A stretch of DNA of 64,000 bases from Acidobacteriota bacterium (GTDB lineage Bacteria; Acidobacteriota; Blastocatellia; RBC074): positions 310,001-374,000 of the forward strand of contig JADJXM010000005.1 in the NCBI GenBank assembly GCA_016715865.1, read 5' to 3'. The stretch's first letter is position 1. Each line of letters opens with the position of its first letter. Position numbers and translations under genes: made by a program. Below the pieces are notes generated by a model. That model saw nothing but the letters and a program-made list of their open reading frames with translations. It was not told where the DNA came from and did not search any database. Shown here in pieces: positions 1-10,377 of the stretch.

Positions 1-3000
1 TGTCGGCAAGCATGAGGATGTGATCGCGCGAATGCGCGACGGCGGTCGAAAAGGTGACACGCGCCGTCTCGTTCGGCTGAAGCAGCACCCGCTGGCGAAG
101 GCTGAAGATCGGGTCCAGAACCGCGCCGACAGTGTTGGACAAGGGGCGGTCTTCTGTCACGGCAAGCGGCGCCCGCGTATCACGACCTCGACCGAGAAAG
201 CGCTGGCGGCTGGTCTCGTATTGCACTGCGCCGACGGCCTCGCCTTCAGTGACAATTGTGTGAACGGCATAAACCGGCACGTCCTTGGGCGAACGCATAC
301 GGCGATGTGCAACGAGCGCGGTTTCATCGACGATAAACTCAGTTTCGATGAAGAGATTGCTGAATGCCGGATGTGCCACATCGGCGGCCGGTGTCGCCAG
401 AACGATTTCGGCATAGCTCGTCAATTCGATTTCACGCACGCGCGTTGAACGGTTGGTAAGGGTCACGCAACGAACTTCGGCGTTGTCTTCGGGAGACACA
501 ACTATGTCCGTCTGAGTCATGATGCCTGAATCGAGCCGTTTGAAGACTGCCCGGTCTTCCGTAAATGTCGCTTCATAACTCGGTGGAATGCGCCCCGTCG
601 CAACCGGTTGATAACAGGTTGACCAGATCGCGCCGCTGTGGACATCGCGCACATAACAGAAGCTTCCCCAGTTGTCGCGCGTTACATCCTCACGCCATCG
701 CGTCACGGCCCAGCGCGGTTCGGTCTGGTTTCGGCAAGTCGAATAGCCCGAGCCCGCCGACGTCACCATGACTGAGTAGGCGCCGTTTGATATCAATTGA
801 GTGCGCGGCGTGGGCAGTCCCGGCGAGTCGTAACTGACGGCGAGCGGCGCGGTCAGCGTATTGGCGACGCGGCTCATCGAGACCTCTTCGTCGCGGAATC
901 GCGCTATGGGCGCCCCCTGCGGGATGCGCTCCTGCAGCAATAACTCCGTCGCCTGGATCAGCGGATCGGCGTGAAACCGGTTCTGCATCAGGTCGTTGTG
1001 CAGAACATTATCGAGTGCTACGAGGCTCATGCCCTGATGATGCGCCATGAAAGAATGGATGATGACCCGGGACTGGTTCTTCGGTAAACGCTCAGCCGTG
1101 AAATCAATCGCTTCGTAAAAACCATACCGCGACAGCGCTCCGGCCTGCGTCAAACGCTGCATGTTTTGCAGCGCGGCATGTGGCGCAATCATTGCGGCCA
1201 GCGCTGTCGCGTATGGCGCAATCACCAGGTCTTCACTCAATCCGCGTTTTAAACCAAGCCCCGGTACGCCGAACGGCCCGTATTGATAATTGAACTGCAA
1301 ATCGCGCGCGTTGTACGCCGATTCGGAAATGCCCCAGGGCACTCCGGTTTCGCGCCCGTAGGCGATCTGGCGGGCGACCACGGCTTTACAGGTCTGGTCG
1401 AGCAGAGTCTCGGCGTAATCTCGCGTGACGAGCAGCGGCATCAGATACTCGAACATGGTCGCCGTCCACGACACCAGCGCGCGCCCTGAGCCGTCAAGCT
1501 GGGTCAACTGCCTTCCGAGACGAAACCAGTTCTCCTGCGGTATGTCGCCCTTGGCTATTGCAATGAGGCTGGCGAGACGGGATTCCGATGCGAGCAGGTC
1601 ATAGAATGAATCATCACGACGTCCGTCCAGAACGTTGTAGCCGATGACAAACAGTTTGCGCGCTTCGTCGAACAGGAAGCGAAAGTCCATCACCTCAACG
1701 ATCCCGTCACATGAATCCGCGATTGCGCCGGTTCGTTTGATGAGTTCAGCCGCTGAGCGAGCGGTCGTTTCGATCGACGTAGTCAGTGTGTCGAGTCCCG
1801 CGAAGAGCGCGTCGCGTTCCGGGGTCTCGAGTGAGGCGAGTTCGGCTGACAGTGATTTGATCCTGTCCAGGGCCTCCGCGCAACGTTCATTAATTTCGCC
1901 CGCGGTGGGCACAAGGTTGAATAATTCAGCAACTTCCTGCCACCGCTCGACAAACTGAGGGGCTGCGTGTTCGATGAGCGGAGTAAGATGTCCGACGAGT
2001 GAAGCGTTCCATGAGACGAGTGTATTGAAATCACGCCGCGCCGCGCGCAATTGATTGAGCAGCGCCGCAATCCAGAAATGGAATTCCGCGAAAAGCTCCG
2101 CCGAGTTCTGCCCCTGTTCCTGCTCGAGCGCCTGAGCGATATCTTTGACCTCATCCGCGTGCGCTGCCAGATTATCAAAGAACCTGGCCCACTGGCCCAT
2201 ATCTTCAATATTCTCGGGCGCCTTCCTCATCTTCTCGACCAGTTCTACACACACTCCGATCTCTCTATTCAACTGCCTGACGGTGACAACTTGCGTGTGC
2301 CCTTTTATTGTGTCGATCCGTTTCGCTTCCTCGCGCAAAAGCATGAGTGTGTCCGCCAGGCCTTCGATCAAATTCGTGTCGAACAGCTTCTGATCCGGTA
2401 TTTCAATCATCGCCTGCTTGACTGCAATCAAATGGGCCGCGAGGTTGCCGCTGTCGACCGTCGAAACGTACCACGGCGTAAGTGGCTCAAGAGTCGTCGT
2501 GTTATACCAGTTGAAGAAGTGACCTTGAAATTTTTCGAGCTTGCCGAGCGTTGCAATTGTCAGTTCAAGACGTTCGACAGTTTCCTGCAGACCGAGATAA
2601 CCGAAGTCGCGTGCGGCGATTGTCGAAAGCATGAGCAGACCGATGTTCGTCGGCGATGTACGGTGGGCGATGACCGGGCTCGGGTCTTCCTGGAAATTGT
2701 CCGGCGGCAACCAGTTGTCGTGGTCGCCGACGAAGGTCTCAAAGAAACGCCAGGTGCGTCGCGAAATCAAACGCATCGTCCGCCGCTCTTCTACACTCAG
2801 TTTACGATTCAACTCTTTGAGTGAACGTCCGGCGCCGCTGACGAAGTGTGCCAGCAGCGGCGATATCGCCCACCCAATCAAAAATGGAACCGCGAACCAT
2901 AGGGCATGCGGGCGAACCAGAGTGACGAGAATGGACACAATCATGGCAAACAACGTCACGGGATACATCAAATGCCAGGACGACCCGAGTGCGTGGCGGG

Positions 3001-5827
3001 TTCCCTGTTCCGCCTGCTCCGCCGTCACCCATTCAAGCAGGTGCTTGTGTGAGACCAGCTTGCGATAGGCGACGCGCACGATAGCGTCGAGCATCAACCA
3101 TGCCTGGTGGGGCAGAAATGTGACCGTTAAAGCGACCTGCTTCGTGTTAATGCCGAAATCGTCCCAGACGCGCCGGAAGTAACTCGTCCAGGGCACTCCG
3201 CGCGGGTGCGAAAACAGGCTTGTCGTGACGTGCGCGTATACCGGAAAGCTGACAACTACAAGAGCAAACACTGTCCACCACAGAGGTGACCCCGGCAGCA
3301 GCATCCAGGCCCAGATGAGCCATAACATTAGCGATGGCGCTACGAGACTGCGCCGGAGATTGTCGAAAATTTTCCAGCGTGAAATCAGTGGCAGGGAATT
3401 CAGCTCCGGCTTGCCTTGATAATTCGGCACAGATGGCAGCAACCATCGTGCGATCTGCCAGTCGCCGCGTGTCCAGCGATGCTGACGCTTCGCGTAAGTG
3501 TCGTAACGCGCCGGGTGATCGTCGAGTAACTCGATATCCGAAACAAGCGCGGTGCGAGCGTAAAGCCCCTCGAAAAGGTCATGACTGAGCAGCGAATTGT
3601 CCGGTACACGCCCCTCAAGCGCACCCTGTAAAGCGTCAACGTCATACAAACCTTTCCCGATAAAACTCCCCTCGGCGAAGAGGTCCTGATAAACATCTGA
3701 TGCGGCGGTGCTGTATGGGTCGATGCCGGTATTGCCGGAGAATATGCGCGCGAACCTTGAGCCGGCGCCGCTTTCAAGCTTGACGCTGACACGTGGCTGC
3801 AGGATGCCGTAGCCGCGCACTACGCGCCTGCTGATCGGATCGAACTGCGCGTGATTGAGCGGATGCCTGATCGTGGCGACGAGCTTGCGCGCCGCATCTC
3901 GCGGTAGCTGAGTATCGGAGTCGAGCGTGATGACGTAACGAATACTGGCGAGCAATTCGGGGTCGGCATTGGCGACGACAAAACTCGTGTTGGTTTCGCC
4001 GCGTAACAGATGGTTGAACTCTTCAAGCTTCCCGCGCTTGCGCTCCCAACCGATCCATTTCTCTTCCGATTTGTTCCATTGCCGCTGTCGATGAAACAGG
4101 AAGAATCGTCCTGTTTCATCGACGGCGGCATAACGCGCGTTGAGTCTCTCGATGCCGTCAAGCGCGGTTTCAAGCAATGCGCCGTCATTCGGCATTTCTT
4201 CAGTCGGCGCGTCTGCGAAGTCAGTGAGCAGTGCGAAATAGAACTGCGGGTCCTGATTGGCCAGGTAGTGAACTTCGAGTTTTTCGATCAACCCGGTCAC
4301 GGCCGCCTCGCTCGTCAACATCGTCGGCATAACGATCATTGTGCGCGCTTCAAGCGGCGTTTCCGTTTCCGCGTTCATCTTCGGCAGGACGTGAGGCTCG
4401 AAGACGTGTGTCACGCCCCAGTTAAGCAGGCTGACCGCCAAATCGGCCGCTGGAATCAACGCCATCAAAGCGACGGTGATCAAGTCGAGTGAAGTTGCTC
4501 CGGCACGGTCCGCAAAGAACGATAGCAATGTCAGAATAAGTCCCGCGAGCAATGTGAAGACGCCAAAATAAACGAAAGTCGGATGATTAAGGGCGACGCG
4601 ACGCACGCGTTCAGTAGTCCGGGGGTGATACTTCACCTCGCGTTCCAACTCGACCAGTCCATCGTCGATCAAATACCGGCCGATGTGGGCCCGGGAGATG
4701 TCATGCGGATCGCGCGCCTGGGAATGCTTCGCCAGTTCGACGGCGCGGCGGGCGACATCAAGCTCGCTGGATCGCGTGCGTCTGGCGATGCGTTCGATCG
4801 CGTGACGGTAACGATCGCGGGTCGCAAAGTCCATCTGCATGTACGTGCCCGTCGGGTCCATGCCGAGAATGGGCTCGATCAGGCTGACGCTTTCGACGAA
4901 CTTGAGCCAGTCGAAGGTCGATAGCAACTTCATGCTTGTCATGATATTGCCGACGGTGACCTGAGCCGTTGCCTGACGCTGATGCTCGATCTGAACGGCC
5001 TGATCAATACTCAGGCCCTGACGTTGCACCTCGTGTTCGAGCCATTCGACAAGCGGCGCAACATCAGGATCCTGGTCTCGCAATCGCTGAGTCAACTGAA
5101 CGACGAACGCGCGTCCCGTCTGTTTGCGTTCTTCAAGCTGTCGAATCAGGCCGGCGGTGACCACGCCTTGCTGGCTGTCCGTCGACGCCAGCAGATTATC
5201 AGCTATCTTGTCAGCCGCTTCACGCTCTTTACGGCTTGCTACTACGCGGGCGGTCAAACGCCTGAGATTTTCGATCAACGCGAGCCGCAGTGTGATTGGG
5301 GTCGCCCACAGTTCGCCGATAGTCAGTGGCGTGACCTGTTGATACGCCCGGATGTAGCGTTCGAGTGTGTGGCCATCAAAACGGCTGTCTGTATGCGCAA
5401 TGATGGTAAGCGCGATTGAATAGATACGCGGGTAGCCGCGCATTTCGCCGGCGCTGAGCTTGGGCAACTGGTAGTAGTAACTTTTCGGCAGGTCAACGCG
5501 AATCTGGCGGAGTTGCTCCTCGACTACGTGAAAATTATCGACGAGCCACTCGGCGGCGGGCGAAATCCCCTGACCCTGAAATGCCGCTTCAGCCAGCAGG
5601 CGGTACGCCGCAATAAGTTGCCGTCCGTTGTCTTCAAAACGCGGCAACAACAGTCTTCCGCGATGAGGCCTTTCGCTTATATGACATTCAGCCGCTTGTA
5701 CCGCGGCGTATTGCTCAAGGCGCTCGACGCTGAATAGCTCTTCACGAATCGGTTCTTCATCAATCCAGGCAGGTATGTTGCTCGACAATCCAAACAAATT
5801 GTCATTACTGATATTAATCCTTTTCAT
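1..5827 (-). CDS. ndvB: cyclic beta-1,2-glucan synthase (NdvB/ChvB-like), N-terminal part, cut by window edge
   Basis: The frame is open from an ATG at 5827 to the left edge, about 1942 codons of a family usually near 2800 aa. The product is an inner-membrane enzyme that builds, cyclises and trims beta-1,2-glucan. Visible hallmarks are a hydrophobic block near residues 420-470, a GT84-type core with a DSDT motif near residue 632, SHDLFEG near 747 and QHRWTRGDW near 784, more hydrophobic blocks near 830-870 and 950-995, then the glucoamylase-like domain with GISESAY near 1497 and HHQGMSL near 1594. The C-terminal GH94 phosphorylase-like part would lie mainly outside the window. The start fits a divergent 62-bp gap to the GH42 gene. 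A 22-bp inverted repeat lies inside the coding region at 4080-4130. Family assignment is firm; the exact glucan product is inferred from the family. Confidence 0.92.
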   Translation of the reverse strand, partial: MKRINISNDNLFGLSSNIPAWIDEEPIREELFSVERLEQYAAVQAAECHISERPHRGRLLLPRFEDNGRQLIAAYRLLAEAAFQGQGISPAAEWLVDNFHVVEEQLRQIRVDLPKSYYYQLPKLSAGEMRGYPRIYSIALTIIAHTDSRFDGHTLERYIRAYQQVTPLTIGELWATPITLRLALIENLRRLTARVVASRKEREAADKIADNLLASTDSQQGVVTAGLIRQLEERKQTGRAFVVQLTQRLRDQDPDVAPLVEWLEHEVQRQGLSIDQAVQIEHQRQATAQVTVGNIMTSMKLLSTFDWLKFVESVSLIEPILGMDPTGTYMQMDFATRDRYRHAIERIARRTRSSELDVARRAVELAKHSQARDPHDISRAHIGRYLIDDGLVELEREVKYHPRTTERVRRVALNHPTFVYFGVFTLLAGLILTLLSFFADRAGATSLDLITVALMALIPAADLAVSLLNWGVTHVFEPHVLPKMNAETETPLEARTMIVMPTMLTSEAAVTGLIEKLEVHYLANQDPQFYFALLTDFADAPTEEMPNDGALLETALDGIERLNARYAAVDETGRFFLFHRQRQWNKSEEKWIGWERKRGKLEEFNHLLRGETNTSFVVANADPELLASIRYVITLDSDTQLPRDAARKLVATIRHPLNHAQFDPISRRVVRGYGILQPRVSVKLESGAGSRFARIFSGNTGIDPYSTAASDVYQDLFAEGSFIGKGLYDVDALQGALEGRVPDNSLLSHDLFEGLYARTALVSDIELLDDHPARYDTYAKRQHRWTRGDWQIARWLLPSVPNYQGKPELNSLPLISRWKIFDNLRRSLVAPSLMLWLIWAWMLLPGSPLWWTVFALVVVSFPVYAHVTTSLFSHPRGVPWTSYFRRVWDDFGINTKQVALTVTFLPHQAWLMLDAIVRVAYRKLVSHKHLLEWVTAEQAEQGTRHALGSSWHLMYPVTLFAMIVSILVTLVRPHALWFAVPFLIGWAISPLLAHFVSGAGRSLKELNRKLSVEERRTMRLISRRTWRFFETFVGDHDNWLPPDNFQEDPSPVIAHRTSPTNIGLLMLSTIAARDFGYLGLQETVERLELTIATLGKLEKFQGHFFNWYNTTTLEPLTPWYVSTVDSGNLAAHLIAVKQAMIEIPDQKLFDTNLIEGLADTLMLLREEAKRIDTIKGHTQVVTVRQLNREIGVCVELVEKMRKAPENIEDMGQWARFFDNLAAHADEVKDIAQALEQEQGQNSAELFAEFHFWIAALLNQLRAARRDFNTLVSWNASLVGHLTPLIEHAAPQFVERWQEVAELFNLVPTAGEINERCAEALDRIKSLSAELASLETPERDALFAGLDTLTTSIETTARSAAELIKRTGAIADSCDGIVEVMDFRFLFDEARKLFVIGYNVLDGRRDDSFYDLLASESRLASLIAIAKGDIPQENWFRLGRQLTQLDGSGRALVSWTATMFEYLMPLLVTRDYAETLLDQTCKAVVARQIAYGRETGVPWGISESAYNARDLQFNYQYGPFGVPGLGLKRGLSEDLVIAPYATALAAMIAPHAALQNMQRLTQAGALSRYGFYEAIDFTAERLPKNQSRVIIHSFMAHHQGMSLVALDNVLHNDLMQNRFHADPLIQATELLLQERIPQGAPIARFRDEEVSMSRVANTLTAPLAVSYDSPGLPTPRTQLISNGAYSVMVTSAGSGYSTCRNQTEPRWAVTRWREDVTRDNWGSFCYVRDVHSGAIWSTCYQPVATGRIPPSYEATFTEDRAVFKRLDSGIMTQTDIVVSPEDNAEVRCVTLTNRSTRVREIELTSYAEIVLATPAADVAHPAFSNLFIETEFIVDETALVAHRRMRSPKDVPVYAVHTIVTEGEAVGAVQYETSRQRFLGRGRDTRAPLAVTEDRPLSNTVGAVLDPIFSLRQRVLLQPNETARVTFSTAVAHSRDHILMLAD
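4080..4130. repeat. 22-bp inverted repeat inside the ndvB coding region
   Basis: The arms 4080-4101 and 4109-4130 are complementary over 22 bp with one mismatch and enclose a 7-nt loop (agaatcg). On the minus strand the repeat encodes ordinary-looking protein (around VDETGRFFLFHRQ), so the palindrome coexists with an intact frame. It may be chance codon choice, a cruciform site or an mRNA hairpin. Confidence 0.75.
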
Positions 5828-5889
5828 CTGGACTAATAGTACTACAATGGAAAGACATCTGATAGCTCGCAAAAATTGGGGGCCCCGGT

Positions 5890-7962
5890 ATGAAACATAT
5901 TATCAGCCTGGCATTACTGCTTATTATCGCTACAGCGTGCTTTGCGCAAACAGGTCAGCCCATCCCACCCAATCGATACAGATCATTTCTTTTTGGCGTT
6001 GATTATTATCCGGAGCAATGGCCTGAAAGGCTATGGGAACAGGATGCGCAGCGTATGCGTGAATGCGGAGTCGGAGTGGCGCGCATCGGCGAATTCGCCT
6101 GGGCGCTGATGGAGCCGAAAGAAGGAACGTTTGATTTCTCGTTGTTTGATCGTGCGATTGCTGCGCTGGCAAAACATGACATCAAAATCATTTTCGGCAC
6201 GCCGACTGCCACACCTCCGAAATGGCTGACGCAAAAATACCCCGAAGTCTTGTACGTCTTTGCAGATCGTCAAATTGCGAATGATCAGTCACGAAGGCAC
6301 TATAATTACAACAGCCCCGTTTATCGGCGGCTCTCGAAAAGAATAGTGACCGCACTCCTGAGCTATTATAAAGACAATCCGCATATCATCGGGTGGCAGA
6401 TTGACAATGAATTCAATAACGAGAATCCTGAGGCATGGAGCGAAAGCGACCGGATTGCCTTTCGCGTATGGCTGAAAGCGAAATACCAGACGCTTGATAA
6501 CCTGAACAGACGTTGGGGGACGATTTTCTGGAGCCAGCTTTACACGGACTGGTCACAGGTCGATCTGCCTTTTAAGACAGGCGCACTGCACAATCCATCC
6601 CTCATGCTGGATTACAGGCGGTTCATTTCGGATTCGGTCGAATCCTATTTACAGGATCAGATTGAGATTATTCGCCGCTATCGTCCGCGGGATTTCATTA
6701 CGCAGAATGGTGTTTTCCGCAATATCGACTATTACAGATTGAGCCGTAACACGGATCTTCATTCCGCCGCGAATTATCCTCTCTTCAGTGACGATCCGCA
6801 GTATTCGACAGGGGCATCGCTGACTGGGCATAGAAGTTATGTTGGACGTTTTATGATCATGGAGCAGCAGACCGGAGCTGGCGGTCAGACCTACCTGTTG
6901 CGCAGTCCGCGCCCCGGTGAAATGCGTCTATGGACGTTTCAATCCATTGCACACGGCGCTGACGGGATAATCCATTTTCGCTGGCGTTCTGCTCAACGCG
7001 GTATCGAACAATACTGGCAAGGAGTTTTGGATCAGGATAATGTCCCTCGTACACGATACAATGAATTCAAGCACGAGGGCGCTGAAATCAATAAAATCGG
7101 CGCTGAAATATTTGATTCGAAGATCATCTCCGATATCGCGGTGCTCAGGGATTTTGATAATGAATGGGCTTTCGAACATCAATTCCTGACGAGTGAAGTA
7201 CGTGTTCCGACAGTCTATGGCGATTTCTTTCGAGCGGCTTCCGAACAAAAGCACAACCTTGATTTCATCAATGGCGGGATGGATTTCAATCGCTACAAAA
7301 TCATTTTTGCGCCCTTTCAATTATTAATGGATGAGCAGCTTGCCGCAAAGATGAAGGCATATGTGGCTCAAGGCGGAACGCTGATTATGTCCGCACACAG
7401 CGGAGTCAAGGATCGCGACAACGCCATGACGGATCAGACGATTCCGATTATGGGATTGAAAGAATTATTCGGCGTCGAGGTCGATTCGTATCATGCCTAC
7501 CAGCCGCCTTCGCGCGGAAAAAACTCAATCAAATTTACAGATGGGGCTGAGATTCCCGTGAATGTTTTCGCCGAGCATTTGAAAACCGGGAACGCAAAAG
7601 TAATAGCCGCATGGGAGCGCGATTTCCTGCAAGGCATTCCGGCCGCCACCGAAAACAGATATGGAGGGGGGAAAGCTGTCTATTATGGATCTTTCTTCAA
7701 TCTCGATTCGGCGCGCTACCTCTTGGCCCGTTACGCCAAAGAGTGTAATTTAATTCCATTATTTGTGAATTTGCCGAGGGAGATCGAAGTTACTCGACGC
7801 ACCAGGGGAAAGAATCATTACTACTTTATTCTCAACCATAAAAACGAAAGCGTGATGGTGAATATCGGCAGCGGGTTTTATGATTTACTGGAAGAGAAGG
7901 TGTCTCCTGCGGATATCACGATCTCTCCATTTGGCTACAGAGTTTTACGAAAATCGGATTAA
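5890..7962 (+). CDS. secreted GH42-family beta-galactosidase
   Basis: The 690-aa protein starts with a signal peptide (MKHIISLALLLIIATACFA, cleavage near residue 19-20) and then a GH42 TIM barrel: GVDYYPEQW at 36-44, RIGEFAW at 65-71, and the acid/base glutamate E174 in QIDNEF. The expected nucleophile is E325 in FMIMEQ. A trimerisation-type Rossmann region follows (roughly 410-620) and then a short C-terminal beta domain. GH42 enzymes release terminal beta-galactose; with a signal peptide this one should act in the periplasm or outside the cell. The start is preceded by a G-rich stretch ending 7 bp upstream. A Tat-exported Gfo/Idh gene begins 34 bp downstream, so the two are probably co-transcribed. 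Length and motifs are complete. Confidence 0.9.
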   Translation: MKHIISLALLLIIATACFAQTGQPIPPNRYRSFLFGVDYYPEQWPERLWEQDAQRMRECGVGVARIGEFAWALMEPKEGTFDFSLFDRAIAALAKHDIKIIFGTPTATPPKWLTQKYPEVLYVFADRQIANDQSRRHYNYNSPVYRRLSKRIVTALLSYYKDNPHIIGWQIDNEFNNENPEAWSESDRIAFRVWLKAKYQTLDNLNRRWGTIFWSQLYTDWSQVDLPFKTGALHNPSLMLDYRRFISDSVESYLQDQIEIIRRYRPRDFITQNGVFRNIDYYRLSRNTDLHSAANYPLFSDDPQYSTGASLTGHRSYVGRFMIMEQQTGAGGQTYLLRSPRPGEMRLWTFQSIAHGADGIIHFRWRSAQRGIEQYWQGVLDQDNVPRTRYNEFKHEGAEINKIGAEIFDSKIISDIAVLRDFDNEWAFEHQFLTSEVRVPTVYGDFFRAASEQKHNLDFINGGMDFNRYKIIFAPFQLLMDEQLAAKMKAYVAQGGTLIMSAHSGVKDRDNAMTDQTIPIMGLKELFGVEVDSYHAYQPPSRGKNSIKFTDGAEIPVNVFAEHLKTGNAKVIAAWERDFLQGIPAATENRYGGGKAVYYGSFFNLDSARYLLARYAKECNLIPLFVNLPREIEVTRRTRGKNHYYFILNHKNESVMVNIGSGFYDLLEEKVSPADITISPFGYRVLRKSD

Positions 7963-7996
7963 CGGTTCAGGCCGACATATCAAACGAGGAGTGAAT

Positions 7997-9616
7997 ATGA
8001 CGAAAAATAAGATCACCCGACGTAAATTCGTTGCGGGAACGACGGGTGCTGCTGTCAGCGCGATGATAGTACCGCGTCACGTGCTGGGAGGTGTTGGTTA
8101 CAACGCCCCCAGCGATACTGTCAACTTCGCGCTGATCGGCTGCGGCGGCCAGGGCAAGACCGATGCGGGCGAACTGGTGCAGGGCGGGCAGAAAATGGTT
8201 GCGTTGTGTGACGTTGATTTCGGTTATGTCGATCGCGAGGTTGCCAATATGACGCGTCCCCGCGAGGGAGGCAGAAGGGCAGGTGCGCCTGCGCCATCAC
8301 CGGAGCAGGCGGCCAGAATGCAGCAGATGATGGAAGAACGTCGTGTGCAGGCCGTCAAATTGCAGGAATCCTTCAATTCAGCCAGGCGCTACAGCGATTT
8401 CCGCAAGATGCTCGAAGAGCGTAAAGACATCGATGCCGTGGTCGTCGCCACCCCCGATCATACGCATGCCGTCATCGGCAAGGCCGCGATGGAATTAGGC
8501 AAGCACGCCTACATCGAGAAACCGCTGACCTGGTCGGTGCATGAAGCCCGTGTCCTGCGAGAGGTTGCAGCGCGCACAAAGGCTGTTACGCAGATGGGCA
8601 ATATGGGCCATTCCAGTGAGGGTGCGGCGCTTGTCAACGAGTGGGTTCAAGCTGGAGTCATCGGCAAAGTCACGGAAGTGCAAGTCTGGACCAATCGTCC
8701 GGTCGGTTACTGGCCTCAGGGAGTCCCGCGACCGATGAAACAGAGCCTGCCTGCCGCCCAACCTCCACAGGGAGCGCCGGGCGGAGCGGCGATGGTCGAT
8801 GGATGGTCGGCGCGCCGCGTCAATCGCACTCTCGCCTATGCGATGGGCGATGAAGGGGTGCCTGCCGGGGTTGACTGGGATCTGTTCCTCGGTCCCGCGC
8901 CCGAAGTTCCCTATCACGGCATTTACCATCCATTCAACTGGCGCGGATGGCTTGACTGGGGCACGGGCGCCATCGGAGATATGGCCGCGCATCTGATCGA
9001 TCATCCTTATTGGGCGCTGGGTCTGACCTATCCGACAAGCGTCGAGGCCACGTTCACGCCTTTCGGAACCGATAACAAAAATCAACCGGTCAGTTATCCG
9101 ATGGCTTCGCAGGTCGTTTACAAATTCCCGGCTCGAGGCGCGCAACCGCCCGTCAAACTGACCTGGGTGGATGGCGGTCTCATGGCTCCGCGGCCTGATG
9201 CTCTGCCGGACGATGTGCCGCTCAATCCCGGCGGGGGTGTGATCTTCATCGGCGAGAAGGGCATCCTCGTCCATGGGACCTATGGCGCCGATCCCAGGCT
9301 TTACCCGCAATCACTCCACGAAGCCGCGGCCAGGGTGCCAAAGACCTATTTCCGCGTGGAGACCGCCGGCGCCGGCCCGTTTGCGCAGGCCAAACATCGC
9401 ATGAACTGGATAAATGCGATCAAGGGCAAAGAGAAAGCGACCTGCCCGTTCGAATATGCATCGCGACTGACTGAAACGATGTTGCTCGGTGTGGCGGCGA
9501 TGCGTGCAGGCCAGGGAAAGCGTATTTACTACGACGGCGAAGCCGGCAGGATCACCAACCTCGCCGATGCAAACCGGTTCCTCCAACGCGAATACCGCAA
9601 GGGCTGGTCACTCTAA
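7997..9616 (+). CDS. Tat-exported Gfo/Idh/MocA family oxidoreductase
   Basis: The 539-aa protein has a twin-arginine signal (TRRKFVAGTTGAA at residues 7-19), then an NAD(P)-binding Rossmann fold with GCGGQG near residue 49, a Q/R/P-rich insertion around 90-115 and the family EKP motif (YIEKPLTW). The C-terminal substrate domain includes DMAAHLIDHPYWAL. Family members oxidise or reduce a sugar or polyol hydroxyl. The start at 7997 was chosen over frames open further upstream because it has GAGGAG about 6 bp ahead and places the Tat motif at the N-terminus. It follows the GH42 gene by 34 bp, suggesting it acts on the released galactoside or galactose. The substrate is unknown. Confidence 0.9.
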   Translation: MTKNKITRRKFVAGTTGAAVSAMIVPRHVLGGVGYNAPSDTVNFALIGCGGQGKTDAGELVQGGQKMVALCDVDFGYVDREVANMTRPREGGRRAGAPAPSPEQAARMQQMMEERRVQAVKLQESFNSARRYSDFRKMLEERKDIDAVVVATPDHTHAVIGKAAMELGKHAYIEKPLTWSVHEARVLREVAARTKAVTQMGNMGHSSEGAALVNEWVQAGVIGKVTEVQVWTNRPVGYWPQGVPRPMKQSLPAAQPPQGAPGGAAMVDGWSARRVNRTLAYAMGDEGVPAGVDWDLFLGPAPEVPYHGIYHPFNWRGWLDWGTGAIGDMAAHLIDHPYWALGLTYPTSVEATFTPFGTDNKNQPVSYPMASQVVYKFPARGAQPPVKLTWVDGGLMAPRPDALPDDVPLNPGGGVIFIGEKGILVHGTYGADPRLYPQSLHEAAARVPKTYFRVETAGAGPFAQAKHRMNWINAIKGKEKATCPFEYASRLTETMLLGVAAMRAGQGKRIYYDGEAGRITNLADANRFLQREYRKGWSL

Positions 9617-9621
9617 GAGAC

Positions 9622-9710
9622 CGCGCCAAAATAAGTTGATGGATTTTCTTGTGTTAAGAGCGAATCTTCAATGCTCGATATAAACTGATCCATCAGCTTA
9701 TTTTGGCGCG
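9622..9710. terminator. long hairpin between convergent genes, probable bidirectional terminator
   Basis: The arms 9622-9643 and 9689-9710 pair over 22 bp with a single G-T wobble, and pairing continues about 2 bp into the loop. The loop is about 41 nt, which is long for a simple terminator. It lies between the Gfo/Idh stop (9616) and the stop of the convergent exonuclease gene (9717). No clear T-tract follows on either strand, so this could instead be a small palindromic repeat element. Confidence 0.6.
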
Positions 9711-9714
9711 AGGG

Positions 9715-10377
9715 CTAAACGCTGAGAAAAGGTTGTGTGAGCGTGCCGAGTGTGTTGCGTCCGTATTTGCGACCGAGGCAAAGCAGTCGGAGGAAGATCA
9801 GTGCGGTGATGAATGCGTCTCCGCCGGCGGTATGCCGATCGCGGGGCGGGACTTCGAAGAAATCGCAGAGTGCGTCGAGGGAAAATCCCTGAATGGCGTC
9901 TTCAGGGAATGCCCCATCAGCCTGCAGGTGAAGCGTCAGGTCCATGGTATCGAGAAAGCGATTTCGCAGGTTGCAGCCGAAGTGGCGTTCGCAGGCAGCG
10001 TTGATAGTCTCGATATCGTGAAGTATGTGATGTCCGACGATCACGCCATCGCGCAGGTATTCAAGAAACCGTTCGAGGGCTTCGGGCTCGTCGAGTCCGT
10101 CGCGGGCCTCTTCGCGTGTGATGCCATGAACGGTGACGGAAGAGCTGTTGTATGCAAGTTTCAGCATGACTTCGAAGGAATCGGCAAGGATGATCTGGCG
10201 GGCCCTGACGGCAACGGCGCCGATAGTGATGATTCGATCGCGACGCGGGTCAAGGCCTGTCGTTTCGGTGTCGAGCACGACGAAGCGAAGATCGTCGGCC
10301 AACGTCTGATCGTTCCAGCTTTTGTTGAAGCATGCCAGATAATCCCGCGCGATATCGGGCGAAGTGATATCGTTCAT
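9715..10377 (-). CDS. DnaQ-like 3'-5' exonuclease (DEDDh family)
   Basis: The 220-aa protein carries the exonuclease signatures: Exo I VLDTETTGLDP (D36, E38), Exo II GHHILHD, and Exo III HTAGGDAF with the histidine and aspartate of the DEDDh type. It resembles the epsilon proofreading subunit fold, but the genome's replicative subunit may lie elsewhere. The ATG overlaps the stop of the upstream cNMP/CBS/DUF294 gene by 4 bp (ATGA), so translation is probably coupled. This exonuclease plus DUF294 pairing occurs in several bacterial phyla. The role is likely nucleic-acid or nucleotide turnover in a signalling context, but this is inferred. Confidence 0.88.
   Translation of the reverse strand: MNDITSPDIARDYLACFNKSWNDQTLADDLRFVVLDTETTGLDPRRDRIITIGAVAVRARQIILADSFEVMLKLAYNSSSVTVHGITREEARDGLDEPEALERFLEYLRDGVIVGHHILHDIETINAACERHFGCNLRNRFLDTMDLTLHLQADGAFPEDAIQGFSLDALCDFFEVPPRDRHTAGGDAFITALIFLRLLCLGRKYGRNTLGTLTQPFLSV

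Noticed and set aside
2051..2824. 257-codon forward open frame within the minus-strand ndvB gene
   Set aside because: Antisense to a strongly supported NdvB coding frame; no recognisable domain or RBS.
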